Source: Xylocopa sonorina (Eukaryota > Arthropoda > Insecta > Hymenoptera > Apidae). Taken from it: 64,000 nucleotides of DNA. The notes under the pieces are model-generated. The model worked only from the letters and a program-made list of their open reading frames with translations, was not told where the DNA came from and ran no database searches. Position numbers and translations under genes: made by a program. This document shows positions 7,741-18,457 of this stretch, one piece after another (position 1 is the stretch's first letter; the number at the start of each line of letters is the position of its first letter). The stretch lies in assembly GCF_050948175.1 (NCBI RefSeq), contig NC_135205.1, positions 3,447,795-3,511,794 of the forward strand, written 5' to 3'.

Positions 7741-9572
7741 TTAATGCTCAGCCTCGTCTTTTGTGAACTGGGAACTAACCCAAGCAAGACCCCATTTTAA
7801 ATTGGTCAATAGAAACTTCAACGCCTTGGTCCATTGTTCTTCCGAATTGAATTGGATTCTAAAACAGTGTACATCGAATAAATGTTTAAAACGAACTTAA
7901 TTAAAATGAAGTATGTGTAGTTAATAGAAATAATAATACTTGATGGAATAAGAGTTGCCTGTTGCGGAATCTTCAATTTTTCCACGATCCATTCTATAAG
8001 GAAGACAAAATCCGCTGTCCCCTTTCTCGACCTGCTCTTTAAACTGCTGTAAACAGTCAAGAAAGGCTACCATTGCCGCATCAAATTTTGTATCCCATAA
8101 AAATTTAAATCCTCCGCTTCCGTAAAGAGGTAACTCCCTGTGTTGGTCTAAAGCTTCGATATAGCTGTGATTACCAAATGGCACTAAACGAAAACGTTTG
8201 AACGTAAGATTCATTTTTCTAGCGAGAGCTGTTAGCAGCAATGTTGTTTGTCCCCAAGCAGCATTTATCTCACTCCAATCTACCGGTGCACTTGGTAATC
8301 TTCCTAACCTGAACGAATTTATAGTTCCAAAATGTCCCGAGTGCCAGATATGAAAAGTAGCATTAAAAACATTTGTTTTCTTCAGTCTTTCTAGTTGTGA
8401 CGCAGCGTATGCTAACTGGCACTCCAAGCTAAACAAATTTTCAGTGTTAGCAAAGGCAAAATGTGGGAAATGGATCAGAGTAACAAGACTTCGTTATTAC
8501 CTACGATATTCATCTTCCGCTAATATGAGATCTCTTTTGTGTTTCGAGTATTCCTTCCAATACCTGTCTTCTTCACTTTGTAACCTCTCACGTTCCCTTT
8601 CTTGCTGAGCTATGGCGTTTCTAGTCGCGATTTCTTCCTTTCTCAATGCCTCTAGTTCACTTATCATTCTTTCCTCCTCTGACTTCACATCCTGTAATTC
8701 TTTTGTGAGAGTTTCCATTTCCACGTCTTCGTGACCCTGTTGCTGCTGCTCCATTTCTAGTTTCTTTAGGTACTCATTGTAATCAGACCATTCTCCTTCG
8801 GTCATTCGTAATTGTTGATCCATTAATAACAAAAGACTGTCCGTACATTCATCGCATAGTGGATGATCGGCAGAGCTACTACTACTAAGAATATCAAATA
8901 ATGTTGCTCGTACCTAAAAACGAACAAGTCGCATTAATATTAATTACAGATTAATAAAGAATTATTCAGCTCACCTTTAAATGATGACTAAGGTTTTCTG
9001 TTTCCCCGGAATCTCCAACTAACATAAATCCATTGGTTCCATTCGCAGATTCAGTTAATTTAAACGGTGGCACCAAATGTTCCATGCTTCCACTTTGGGG
9101 CTCAATCTCACCCACCACTTGTTGTTGGATGGGAACTGTTACAAAAAATTATTGTTTTTTCTATGAAACATATCGTTATCTTGTATCTTGTTAACAGCAC
9201 GATAATTGCTCTAGACGATTATAAAAAATATTATCGATACGATAATTTACGAAATATAAATAATCCGTCGAAAATTGTGATACTAGCGTAATTACAAAAT
9301 GCATCATACGTACGCGAGAATAAGGAAAATGTATCGACTGCATTTTAAAGAGCATATTAAGAAAAAAAAAAAAAAAAAATGCGTTATCTCGGTTTATGGG
9401 ACAAAATAGGTAGTAAGTAGTTCTCGGAAAATCATAAAGTTTGAAATAGAAATTACCTACGTGAAAGTTCTGCTAGCGTGTGTTCCCCAAGATGATAAAA
9501 ACTTGGATCTAATCTGAGAGGTTGTAAACATCGCTGACACGCAAAACTCACGTTGCTTTTCATATCAACCAT
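7741..9572 (-). CDS. Beclin-1 / Atg6, complete five-exon gene (430 aa)
   Basis: Beclin-1 is the core scaffold of the class III PI3-kinase (Vps34) complexes that nucleate autophagosomes and act in endosome maturation. Exons on the - strand are 9572-9461, 9135-8975, 8913-8501, 8428-7940 and 7858-7741. All joins keep the frame, giving 1,293 nt (430 aa plus stop). Visible parts are an N-terminal CxxC (C12/C15), a second CxxC (C111/C114), a BH3-like segment around residues 83-100 (ENLSHHLKV), a long Glu/Arg-rich coiled coil (about 120-235), and the evolutionarily conserved domain starting NVFNATFHIWHSG. That domain contains FLWDTKFD and SFCLP/GFCLPYRMD-like and NLKWGLAWVSSQF motifs. Length and order match insect Beclin-1. 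The BH3-like part lacks the usual Gly-Asp pair (see findings). The start MVDMKSN was taken because the family N-terminus begins just before the CxxC; the overlapping ATG a few bases upstream is out of frame. Confidence 0.95.
7859..7939 (-). other. Atg6 intron 4
   Basis: On the - strand the donor is ATCAA|GTATTA and the acceptor GTTTTAG|AATCC. Splicing joins SYSI-K to IQFNSEEQW, the expected Beclin-1 continuation, whereas read-through adds a short run of Tyr and stops. It is 81 bp long. Confidence 0.85.
8429..8500 (-). other. Atg6 intron 3
   Basis: The donor is CGTAG|GTAATA and the acceptor TTGTTTAG|CTTGG, 72 bp apart. The join makes EYRSLECQL at the end of the coiled coil, matching the DAELKSVENQ-type segment of other Beclins. 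Confidence 0.85.
8914..8974 (-). other. Atg6 intron 2, splitting the BH3-like motif
   Basis: This is a minimal 61-bp intron with donor AAAG|GTGAGC and acceptor TTTTTAG|GTACG. It is phase 0 and falls between K91 and V92, in the middle of the BH3-like helix. Confidence 0.85.
9136..9460 (-). other. Atg6 intron 1
   Basis: Of two possible donors (CAC|GTAGGT and GTAG|GTAATT), only the first keeps the frame, giving AELSLPIQQQ. The acceptor is GTAACAG|TTCCC. The intron contains an 18-nt A tract on the + strand (9362-9379), read as T18 in the transcript. Confidence 0.8.
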
Positions 9573-9631
9573 TTTGACATTCGATTACTGAAGAATTACT
9601 TCAGCTCACGACGAACTCGTACGCCACACTA

Positions 9632-9639
9632 TTTATAAA
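9632..9639 (-). promoter_or_regulatory. Candidate Atg6 TATA box
   Basis: TTTATAAA, centre of the palindrome ATTTATAAAT (9631-9640), lies 60-67 bp upstream of the Atg6 start codon on the - strand. It would place transcription start near 9605 with a leader of about 30 nt. Because the motif is symmetric it gives no strand information by itself. Confidence 0.35.
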
Positions 9640-9699
9640 TACGCATTTGACGCTTGGACGACAGGGTCAGCTGATTTCACTTTCACAGAGTTCCGCCAG

Positions 9700-11960
9700 G
9701 TGGTGTTCAGTACTTTCGCGGCCGCGTTCGGTATAACTGCACAATTTTTAATTGTTTGAAATTTTTTTAATATTACTACATATTACCGTGCATAAAATCT
9801 CAGTGTGCATATCTTAATCGATAACCAACATTATTTACTGAAGAGTGATGAATCAGACCAAGTGGAATGAAAGAAATCGTGCAACTACGGATGAAATCAC
9901 ATTTCAAATTTTTGCCGTCTGAATGTACGTTATGAAGTAAGTAACGACTTCTAAACTATACTGTTACACGATCTTTTTCTTTTCAATTTTTATGGCATTT
10001 AAATTCTACAAATTAGGAATCTTTAAACAATATAGGACGATACAAGTTTAAAATTATAAAAATGATTCCTCTCTGGTAGTATAAATTACATGCATAGAGA
10101 TATTTTAGTACATTCAGGTTTGATATTAAAGAGCAAATGTTAAGAATATTGTATCTATATTATATATTTCTACATATATAATATAGAAATATATTTCTTT
10201 TATATTGTATCATATATATTATATATTTTGATTTTTATTATATAAACTATTTAAATAATCATAATATTTAATGTACGGCTAAAAAGAGGTATATATATAG
10301 TCAGGTTTGCCAACATTTTCGACATAACCCTAAAATTCCAACTATGTGGAAGAAGATACACGTGCCATCTATTGGTAATTTATAGAATAAATGGTGTATG
10401 AATTTCAATAATTTATGTATAATTGATTTTATTCTTTGCTGAAAATGTATTGTATACATATTAATTTTATTTTTGTCAATTTTATTACTCCGTGTTGAAT
10501 GAGAGAACTCTTCAGATAAGAGGTTTTATATCGTATTAAGTTACCACCTAGAGTATATGAATTTGAGTAACCAGTTGAACTTAATAAACATAGGTGGCTC
10601 CAGACTTTATTCTAGTAGATGCTGCCCCCTGGTAACCGCTCCAGTAACGAGTATCTATTTAATTTCTCGTTCGTCGCTGATTCAAATAAAATTTTGTTTC
10701 AGTTTCACGGCGGGGATGATCACTCATAAATCACAATTCAATCTACGCTGTACGCCAGTTACAACAGGTAATTAAATTAACCATGCGCCTTGCATCATTT
10801 TTTAGATACGATACCTTATCATGATGTATTGCCTCGTATTTTCAGTTCGCCATCAGAATCTACCAGGAAGGATTTCTAACCGCCATATATCAAACGCGAG
10901 GTCCCGATTTCCACTAAGGTACGCTCGCTCAATCAGTTTACCATTTAATTGCGATACTGATACGCCAATAGTAGTAATTCTTACGATCGTATGAAGGCAT
11001 TCGAAGTTACGCCGTCCTTCTCCCCGTTCCTACGTACCGCTTCTCGGTACATAAAGTATGACGAATCAACAAGTAGTTCCTCCTCTGTGCTCGCTGTTCT
11101 ACCGATATAACTGTTAGTTTCACGGGCATTTATCATCGCAGCCCATTAGCTTACGCCGTAACATTCGGCGTTTCCTAGACGCAATTACAGTAAACTTTCG
11201 TGGTGGGCTTTAAGAAACTGCGTATGGTTCTCCATATAATAATAGTAACGATCCTCTCTCGCCTGTCCCGTCTAGTAGATACCTACAATGAATTATTATG
11301 CAAGCGTTTCGTTAGTTCCCTCTTCCATTGTGATAGCTTGAGTGCCGCGACGAATCGCTGACTCAGCTGTGTCAATCATTTCGGTTGCGTTAATTCCTCT
11401 GGCTGCTCTCAGACGAACCGCATAATAGGCAATTTAGGGTTAAGGAGGCACCTGTAACCTCTGCATTCTATTCTAATGTATCGAGCATACATCACTTATC
11501 GAAATAGTTATATCCTTACACAATTTTCAATATCGTTTTAATCGTTTTGTCATGCCGCTTGCTTGTCTCTTGACCAATACACTCATTCTTGGGCATTAAA
11601 ATTTCCATTTCGTCTAAATGCGTTGCGTTAAGTCCAACGAATGTCTGATGACCTTATTCGAGGCGGGTGGTTGGAACCAAAATCGAATTAAGAACCCTTT
11701 ACCATCCTTTGCGTTCACTTCCTTTAATTAAACGTAAATGTACACATAATCAAGTAATTCATAGTCGAATGAATCGTATTGAAAACATTGGCAATCACCG
11801 TGAGGAATGAAGTTGACCTTCTCAATTAATAGGTGAAGGTTAAGCGATCGATCATTTTCACGAGGAGAGATACATGCTGTTCTTAGAAAACAAGAAACGG
11901 CACGTAAAAAAAGTAGACCTCTTCGTTAACCTTGCATTACCATGGAAAAGTCGATATTCA
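9700..11960. other. Intergenic, AT-rich block and transition
   Basis: No coding frame is convincing. From about 9750 to 10560 the sequence is very AT-rich, with runs of TATATA and an inverted repeat (10162-10172 with 10184-10194). From about 10600 it becomes mixed. No transposase, reverse transcriptase or terminal repeat was recognised, although an old degenerate element could not be excluded. Confidence 0.55.
10162..10194. repeat. AT-rich inverted repeat
   Basis: ATATATTTCTA (10162-10172) is followed after an 11-nt spacer by its exact reverse complement (10184-10194). It lies in a 100-bp stretch of almost pure A/T, so it may be only a low-complexity palindrome. Confidence 0.6.
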
Positions 11961-12730
11961 TCCTTCATGAATATTGAAACTTCGTTAGAAGCGTTTGCGG
12001 CGTGTCGCGTGCGGAATAAATGATGTTACGCAACTGGATGGGGAACGTGTGCGCACATCGGCAGGCTCCATCGCGTTTACGTTCGTGCACGTGGTGCGCC
12101 AGGTTCGTCGCAGTTAGAACCGCGCGCGATCAAAAACGAGCGATAATCAATTTACTAGGGAACGCAATAACGACTATCGCCTGGGGCGACGATCGTCCGC
12201 CGCGATACTAGCCAAGATCTTCCTTCCTCGATTTTGATAATTGCCGGTCGGCCAATTATCGTTTGCATCTCCGCGAAGTGTTCCTCGAGGAAACCTGTTC
12301 GCTGGTACGACTGGAAATCGCACTGCGATTCAACCGCCATCGACGACTCTGCGAACACTATGTACATATACATATATACATGTCAACGAACGACACCCTT
12401 AACGCGCGCTGGATAATGAGTCGCGATTCCGGTTATCGTTGCACAGTATCTTTTAGAAGTAGCCCAAGTGGTGTCCGCTATAGAAAACCAGCGGAGTGTC
12501 CTTGCCTGACGGTTTTCAGCCTTGTCGCGAGCCTACGGTGGTTGCTCGATGGTGTCATCGGCGAGCTTACAGCGTTCGAGCGGGTATTGGTGCGTGGGTG
12601 CATCGCAGAGGGTGCATCAGCGACGAGGAGGATCCTCGATGAAGTGAGACGGATGTACGCGAACCGGGTACGTAACCAGGGGAGGGGAAGACAACGAGGG
12701 GAACGAAAGGAGAGGAGGAGAGATAGCCAG

Positions 12731-12762
12731 ATATATATACATATATATATATACATATACGT
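12731..12762. repeat. TA/CA-type microsatellite
   Basis: An imperfect alternation of ATAT with CATAT units, next to an earlier similar stretch at about 12360-12380. Simple sequence; no function indicated. Confidence 0.75.
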
Positions 12763-15700
12763 GTAGCGTGAAATACAAAGGGGTGGGAGAGAGCAGATGT
12801 TGGGGGGAGAGCAGCGTAGGGTGGGCGGCGACCGTTTCAAGCGGAGGAGTGCCGTAAGAGCCGATGGGAACGAAGACTGTTGAGTTTGAGGCAAGCTGAG
12901 TGAAGCGCGGGCGTCACGACGACGTCGGTATCGTGGCTGGCCTCCGCCAATCCGTCCCTCAGCGGCCATGTTGCTCGTGTACCTGGGGCGGAGCACGCCG
13001 GTCTCTCTGCCTTTTTACGCTCGCTCGCTTCGCCTCCTTCTTCGCGACGACGCGCGTCCTCGACTTCTCGTCTCGTTCCTATTCTCTCCTCTTTTTTCTT
13101 TTTACTTTCTTTTCCCTACCGTTTTCCTCTTATTCTTTTTTTTCAGCATTTTTTTCTGCCGCTTCTACTCCTTCTGCCATCTGTTCCACGTACCTTGTTC
13201 TTCTTGTTCGCGCTCGCGTTACACTTCTCGACGTCGCGCTTCTTCGTAGCCCGCTCATTCTGCCCTGCCCAGCTTGTTGTAGGGGGATAACAGATCGCGA
13301 ACCCGTACCGCACCGCACCTGCGACCGGTGACGTAACGTTGTTGGTATCTTGACCGCGAAGCGACCCTTCCCTCGACGGTGCGCGAACCGATCGTGTCAC
13401 GGTAGCCGTGGCCTCGCTGGTTTACGAACTTCGATGCTTCTGTGCTCGCCTTAATTTTGCTGAATACCTTCTTCAGCTAAAATTATTATTCACCTATCGA
13501 CATTTCTTTGATAAATTTCTATTTTGCTAGTAATGCAGTAAGTATGCAACGAGGACTCTTAAGCGATGCTCGGGCGCGTAAACTTGGCTGCCCTCTCGAT
13601 CCTTACGACTCCGCTTTACCATGCAGGCTCCTGAAACGCTATCTGGAGACAGTGATCGGTTCGCACGGAATCCACCGCGGATTCTTACTTCTAGGCTATC
13701 GACCCGGTAGAATCTGAAGCGTACGCGCGACGGTGGAACAGCATCCGCGTTAGACGTAGGTGAATTATTCCCAGCGTGGACACTCGCAATTATTAGGATG
13801 CACCCGCGGGGGAACTCGCGTTTCTCTATCCTACGTCCCTTCTAGGTGGCGGTTGATTTACGCCGCGGTAACCCGGCAACGTTTTCGCCTCGCGACTCGG
13901 AAATAACAGCTCCCCATGCTTAACGTTTCGTTTTACGATTACGCGAATCGCGTGTAATTGCCGGCTGCGAGAGCCCTGGGACGCCAGGCGCGATTGTATT
14001 TCGCCTTGTCCGCGTCAACTGTCCCATAGATCTTCCGCGCGGCAAAAGAGCGCCGGGGATAATTGCGCGAACGCTGGCCCCGACGTGGAACCCCGCAATT
14101 ATGGTACCTAGACCCTAGACGCGGCGTACGTGCGCCCGCGTGTTGCTCCACGCTGGAATTCCGTGGCTCGTTAAGGCGTTCCTTACAAATCAATTAGTCG
14201 AGCGCGTGGGCTATCGTTCACGGAGATCGAGAACGGAGCAGCGCCCCGTTCGAACATTTTTCCACGAAGATCGATGATTTTCGATCGTTTCCTGTTGCAC
14301 AGCGTATCCGCTGGGGTGCGCGGAAAAGAAGTTGCCGCGCGGACAGGCCATGCGTACCGGTTGATTCGTTGCTCGAGTCGCTGGGAATATCTCAGACGCG
14401 GCTATTTATTTGGCCAGCGATTCTCAGCCTCTAAATTGTGTACACTTTTCTGGTAAAAATACATTTTCGATATTATCTGAGTTCCATTAGAGAGGATCTA
14501 ATTCGAGCGAATCGAAACGAGATACCCAGTCGGCTGAACGGTGATACAGAGTTGTAGCGTCTCGTTCGGTTTCATAAGAACGCGGGCCACGATAATCATA
14601 CGACCGCTCGAGAATGGAAATTCCATCGGTTTAAAGTTAATCTTCCACGGCGTTTATCAATTCCTTTCAGCCAGACAGCGATAATATAATTAAATATTTT
14701 TCGGCTGATAAAGAGGAGTTGCGATAAACGTTGCTCGAACTCATCAGCTGCACTTAGGCTTACAGGAATACATCTGACGCGCATATTATTAGCCAAGAAT
14801 ATTGGAAGATTTATTCCACCTTTTTATTCTGTTTGTCTCTGAGGAGAATCGCTTTCGCGCCTCTGTATAGAGTCTCGTTCGATATTCGTTTCGTGGTCGT
14901 TTATTAAGGTTCCAGGTGGAACTCCGTTACGAAATGCTACGTGGCAGAGCTTACATAATCAGATCCGCAAATATTTTCGCCATTTTAATCGCGCGTATCC
15001 ACGTAGAAATTAGACGTAACCTGGCGGAAAGTGCGGAGAACTCTGGTCTCGTCCGACGATTCTACGATTCCGTCGTTGTATCCGCTCGGAAACGCGGCGT
15101 CCGGCACGCGGATCCCCGGTGTTTGCGTAACACGACAAAATATACAGATCGAATTCGGAGTGATTTGTTTTCTTTGCCGTTAGAAATTTTGTTCGACCAT
15201 CCTAGGTGGCTACCGGGCGAAAATAAACATTTTTCCGGGCTTTTTCCCGCGCGGCCGTGTACGCGCGCTCCGCACACGTGTCGACGCGCGCGTCAAATAG
15301 TTGAAAACGGCCGTGCGTCCATCCTCGAGCTATTATCTCCTACATAACTCATCTATTCCTCCCATCGTCCAAATTGCCAACCTCGTGGAAATCGAACGAC
15401 CCCTCTCGCTTTCCCCCCCATCCTCTCTCGATTCTGTCAAAATTGCCGCTTTTACATCGATGACTTACGATTCGCCCAAAAAAAACCTGTCCAAAATGCT
15501 CCGCTGTCCCGTGATTTAGCGGACAAAAATTCCACCTGGGCGTACGTACGTGTTTTTCCCGAGAACGAAAATTAGACCGATTCGTTGGTAAAAATCGATC
15601 GATCGCCATTTCCAATTCTCGAGTGAAATTTCTGCTGGACGTTAGAGATCGATCGACGTCGCTTTTCAATCCCACCAGATACAAAAACGCACATCACGAA

Positions 15701-16542
15701 TAAGGGTACAGATAGTTATTCAGACATTTGATACATTTAACATTAATCGACTAATTCGATACTGTTTCAACTATTTCCAAATGAAAAATCGAATACACTA
15801 ATCTCACATTCGCATCTTACCTCTGGAACATTTTGTTTCAACGTGTTCTGAAATCAAGCAAACATATCGTATCATCACCCATTGTCATTCCTTTTTCTTT
15901 CACGCGAGCAACGCTCGTTACAAACACAGGGTCGCCAAACAATTTTCCACGAACATTCTACAAGCTATACCGCGGAATTGCTTTTCCTTAGATACCGTAG
16001 AAATTCGTCGAAACCGTTTAACCGACTCAATTAACAACAGTCGGACATCGACAACGTTAATTGCCAAGTAATTTCGTCGCGTTTTCGAGTTACGAAAGCA
16101 CCTGTCGCGATTCTATCGGTGGGCAGCGCTCGGTTGGTCCGTGGAAACGGGTCGAGGAGTTGGGTTTCAGGGTTCCCGGGGTTTCTGGAAGCCGGGCGAT
16201 CCCGGTAACGGCGGGGGTCGGGAACGTCGGCAGGGATCCCTCGATCCAGAGAGCAGTTCGATCCGCTCACGGCGGGGATGCTCCGAATTCCGAAAACGAG
16301 ACCGTGCTCTCCTCGTGGGCGGATCGTGGCCCATAAATACTTGCGGTGTAAACACGAGTCGCCTGAATGTTTGGCCAGCCCGTGCTCTCGGCCACGGGGA
16401 TTCGATCGTCTGATGTAAACCCTTTGGTTAAATAAACTGGCCCGGCGGCGCGCGTTTCGTACGCCACACGTCCGCGTCGTTATCTTGCCGGCCGCGGGCA
16501 ATAACGCGGCCGAATTAATTATTAATTCCACCCCGCTGGCCG

Positions 16543-16561
16543 GGGCCTGGCGACCAGGCCC
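16543..16561. repeat. Perfect GC-rich hairpin
   Basis: GGGCCTGG, loop CGA, CCAGGCCC: an 8-bp perfect stem with a 3-nt loop. It directly follows an AT-rich homeodomain-like stretch (aattaattattaattcc). Confidence 0.7.
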
Positions 16562-18440
16562 TGGCAGCGTTGAAACCGCGCGAGATTTGCGACGATCGTC
16601 CGGAATTAAGATTGCCGTTTCTTGCTGCCGGGAACGGGAGTGTTTACGACGAAAGATATCGGTTTTATGGAGTATCGAAATGCTAACGGGATATCTTCCC
16701 TCCCCTCTCGATTGCCCAGGGATTCGCACTGTCACTGAGTGGGAATTTTATCTTGGCAATCGCAATGGTCTTATCTGGTTCGGCGAGACTGAGGTATGGG
16801 AGGAGCGGTAAATCATTTCGCCTCGAGAGCAATCGAATATTCGAGGTATTGTCGTGTGCAGCGATCGTGAGTTCTATGGTCGCCACATCGAGTTCGAACG
16901 TTCGATTTTGCGCGTATCTACTCGCGTACCCGTGTTTCTTGTCGTACTCTGATTTTTTACCATCGTAGATCGCTTTCTTTCTTCTCGAAACGTTCTTCGA
17001 TGAGTTACTATCAAAATTTTGTTATCTAGAAAATTGTTATCCAGAAAGTTAGGTGCGAACGATGTCGAGCAATTAAGTAGGTAATGCATATCGACCCTTG
17101 GCCCATCGAAGAATCGCACAGTCCGGGATACCTCGTCCGTGAACGCGAATATTGTCGAACAACCCCCTCGAACGGACGCCTCGCTCGCCTACCGATATAC
17201 GAGCGGGTATTAAACGCGTTATCGCGGCAAATAGCTGTCGTTTTTCGACGTGTAACTGCGAAGAGGGTCACGCGTTTCGTCGTTCAAGGCTTATTCATAA
17301 CGCGGCGCGAGTAGCGCACGTGGAGGAACCGCGAGGCGAGAGGCGCGCGTTTATCGCGGTGCAACGTGCAATGTGCGTCGGGTGGGCCGCGCCACGGGGG
17401 TCTCTCGTCCGGGACGTGTATTTATGGCCGAAAAAATATTTTATCATAATAATACGAAGATACGTAGCCACGGTAGGCTCTCCCGCCTCTCTCTCCCTCT
17501 CTCTCTCTCTCTGCCATTTCTTTTCTTCCTTTTGCCTTTCACGACCGCGGCGCAAATGAGCAGCTCGCGTATCCCCCTGTACGAAAGGGAACAGTCGGAG
17601 GGAGAAGCGGAGGAACCAGTCTTCGCTATTCGCTAGCGAGAGGCAAAGGATAAACTTTCGTGCCAGCTATGGTCGAGATCGAGTTGATTTATTAAGGTTG
17701 CGAGGAAATCGCAAAAAAAAGTTCAGAAGCATGAATTTGGCGAAAGTGAATGGAAAACTATAATTCAGGATACGACGTCCGCCAGTGGCGAGAAACGTCA
17801 GCGTTTGGCGGTTCCTGAAAATACCCTCGATATCGTTCGATTTCATTTCTAAAGATCGTTAAAACGTTCTTCACTTTCTTTTATGTTAACGCAAGCTGAG
17901 AATAATTCACCCCATCGTACTCTGGGACCCTCGTCTCACCCCGTAAGCAGCTCTAACACCCGGATGCGACCCTCGCGATAGTCTCTCGCGATTATCCGCA
18001 AGTTATTGGGATATCGATCGGGATCAGGCGATTTTTCGCCGGTTTTTACGCGAAACCGCGCACTGCCACCGCGCCGTTGTAGAACCGGTGTCGGTTTCAC
18101 CAGTGGAACCGTGCCGCTCTCTGTGTAATGCACGCTAACGAAGCATAAAATGTGAGAACGAGCGGAACGTATTGCGCTCCCTGGCGCGTTTTGTTCGTTT
18201 TGCAGGTTGGTGCGAGTGCAGGCCCCGGAGGACTCGTCGTTATTACACGCGAAGGGGGCGGACGGTGGTGGTTGGGGGCAGAACGAAGAAAAAGAAGGCG
18301 GAAAACGACGCTGGCGGCGGCGTGAACCGCGATGCATCGCGCGACGATTTTATACGCTGGCTGTTCCACTCGTGCAGGGTTCGCAGGGTCGAAAGTTTCG
18401 CGAGTCGAGTTTTCTCACGGCCCTGAATCGAGCAACGAAT

Positions 18441-18457
18441 CCCCCCCCCCCCCCCCC
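18441..18457 (+). repeat. C17 homopolymer
   Basis: A run of 17 C in CpG-rich DNA. Such runs are prone to sequencing or assembly error, so the exact length is uncertain. Confidence 0.85.

Noticed and set aside
10550..10800. Possible mobile-element remnant
   Set aside because: No terminal inverted repeats, target-site duplication or transposase-like translation could be found; the short open frame 10557-10775 has no motif.
16031..16735. 234-codon open frame on the - strand
   Set aside because: No recognisable fold or motif, and other frames on both strands are also open. It is more likely an effect of composition in a non-coding block.
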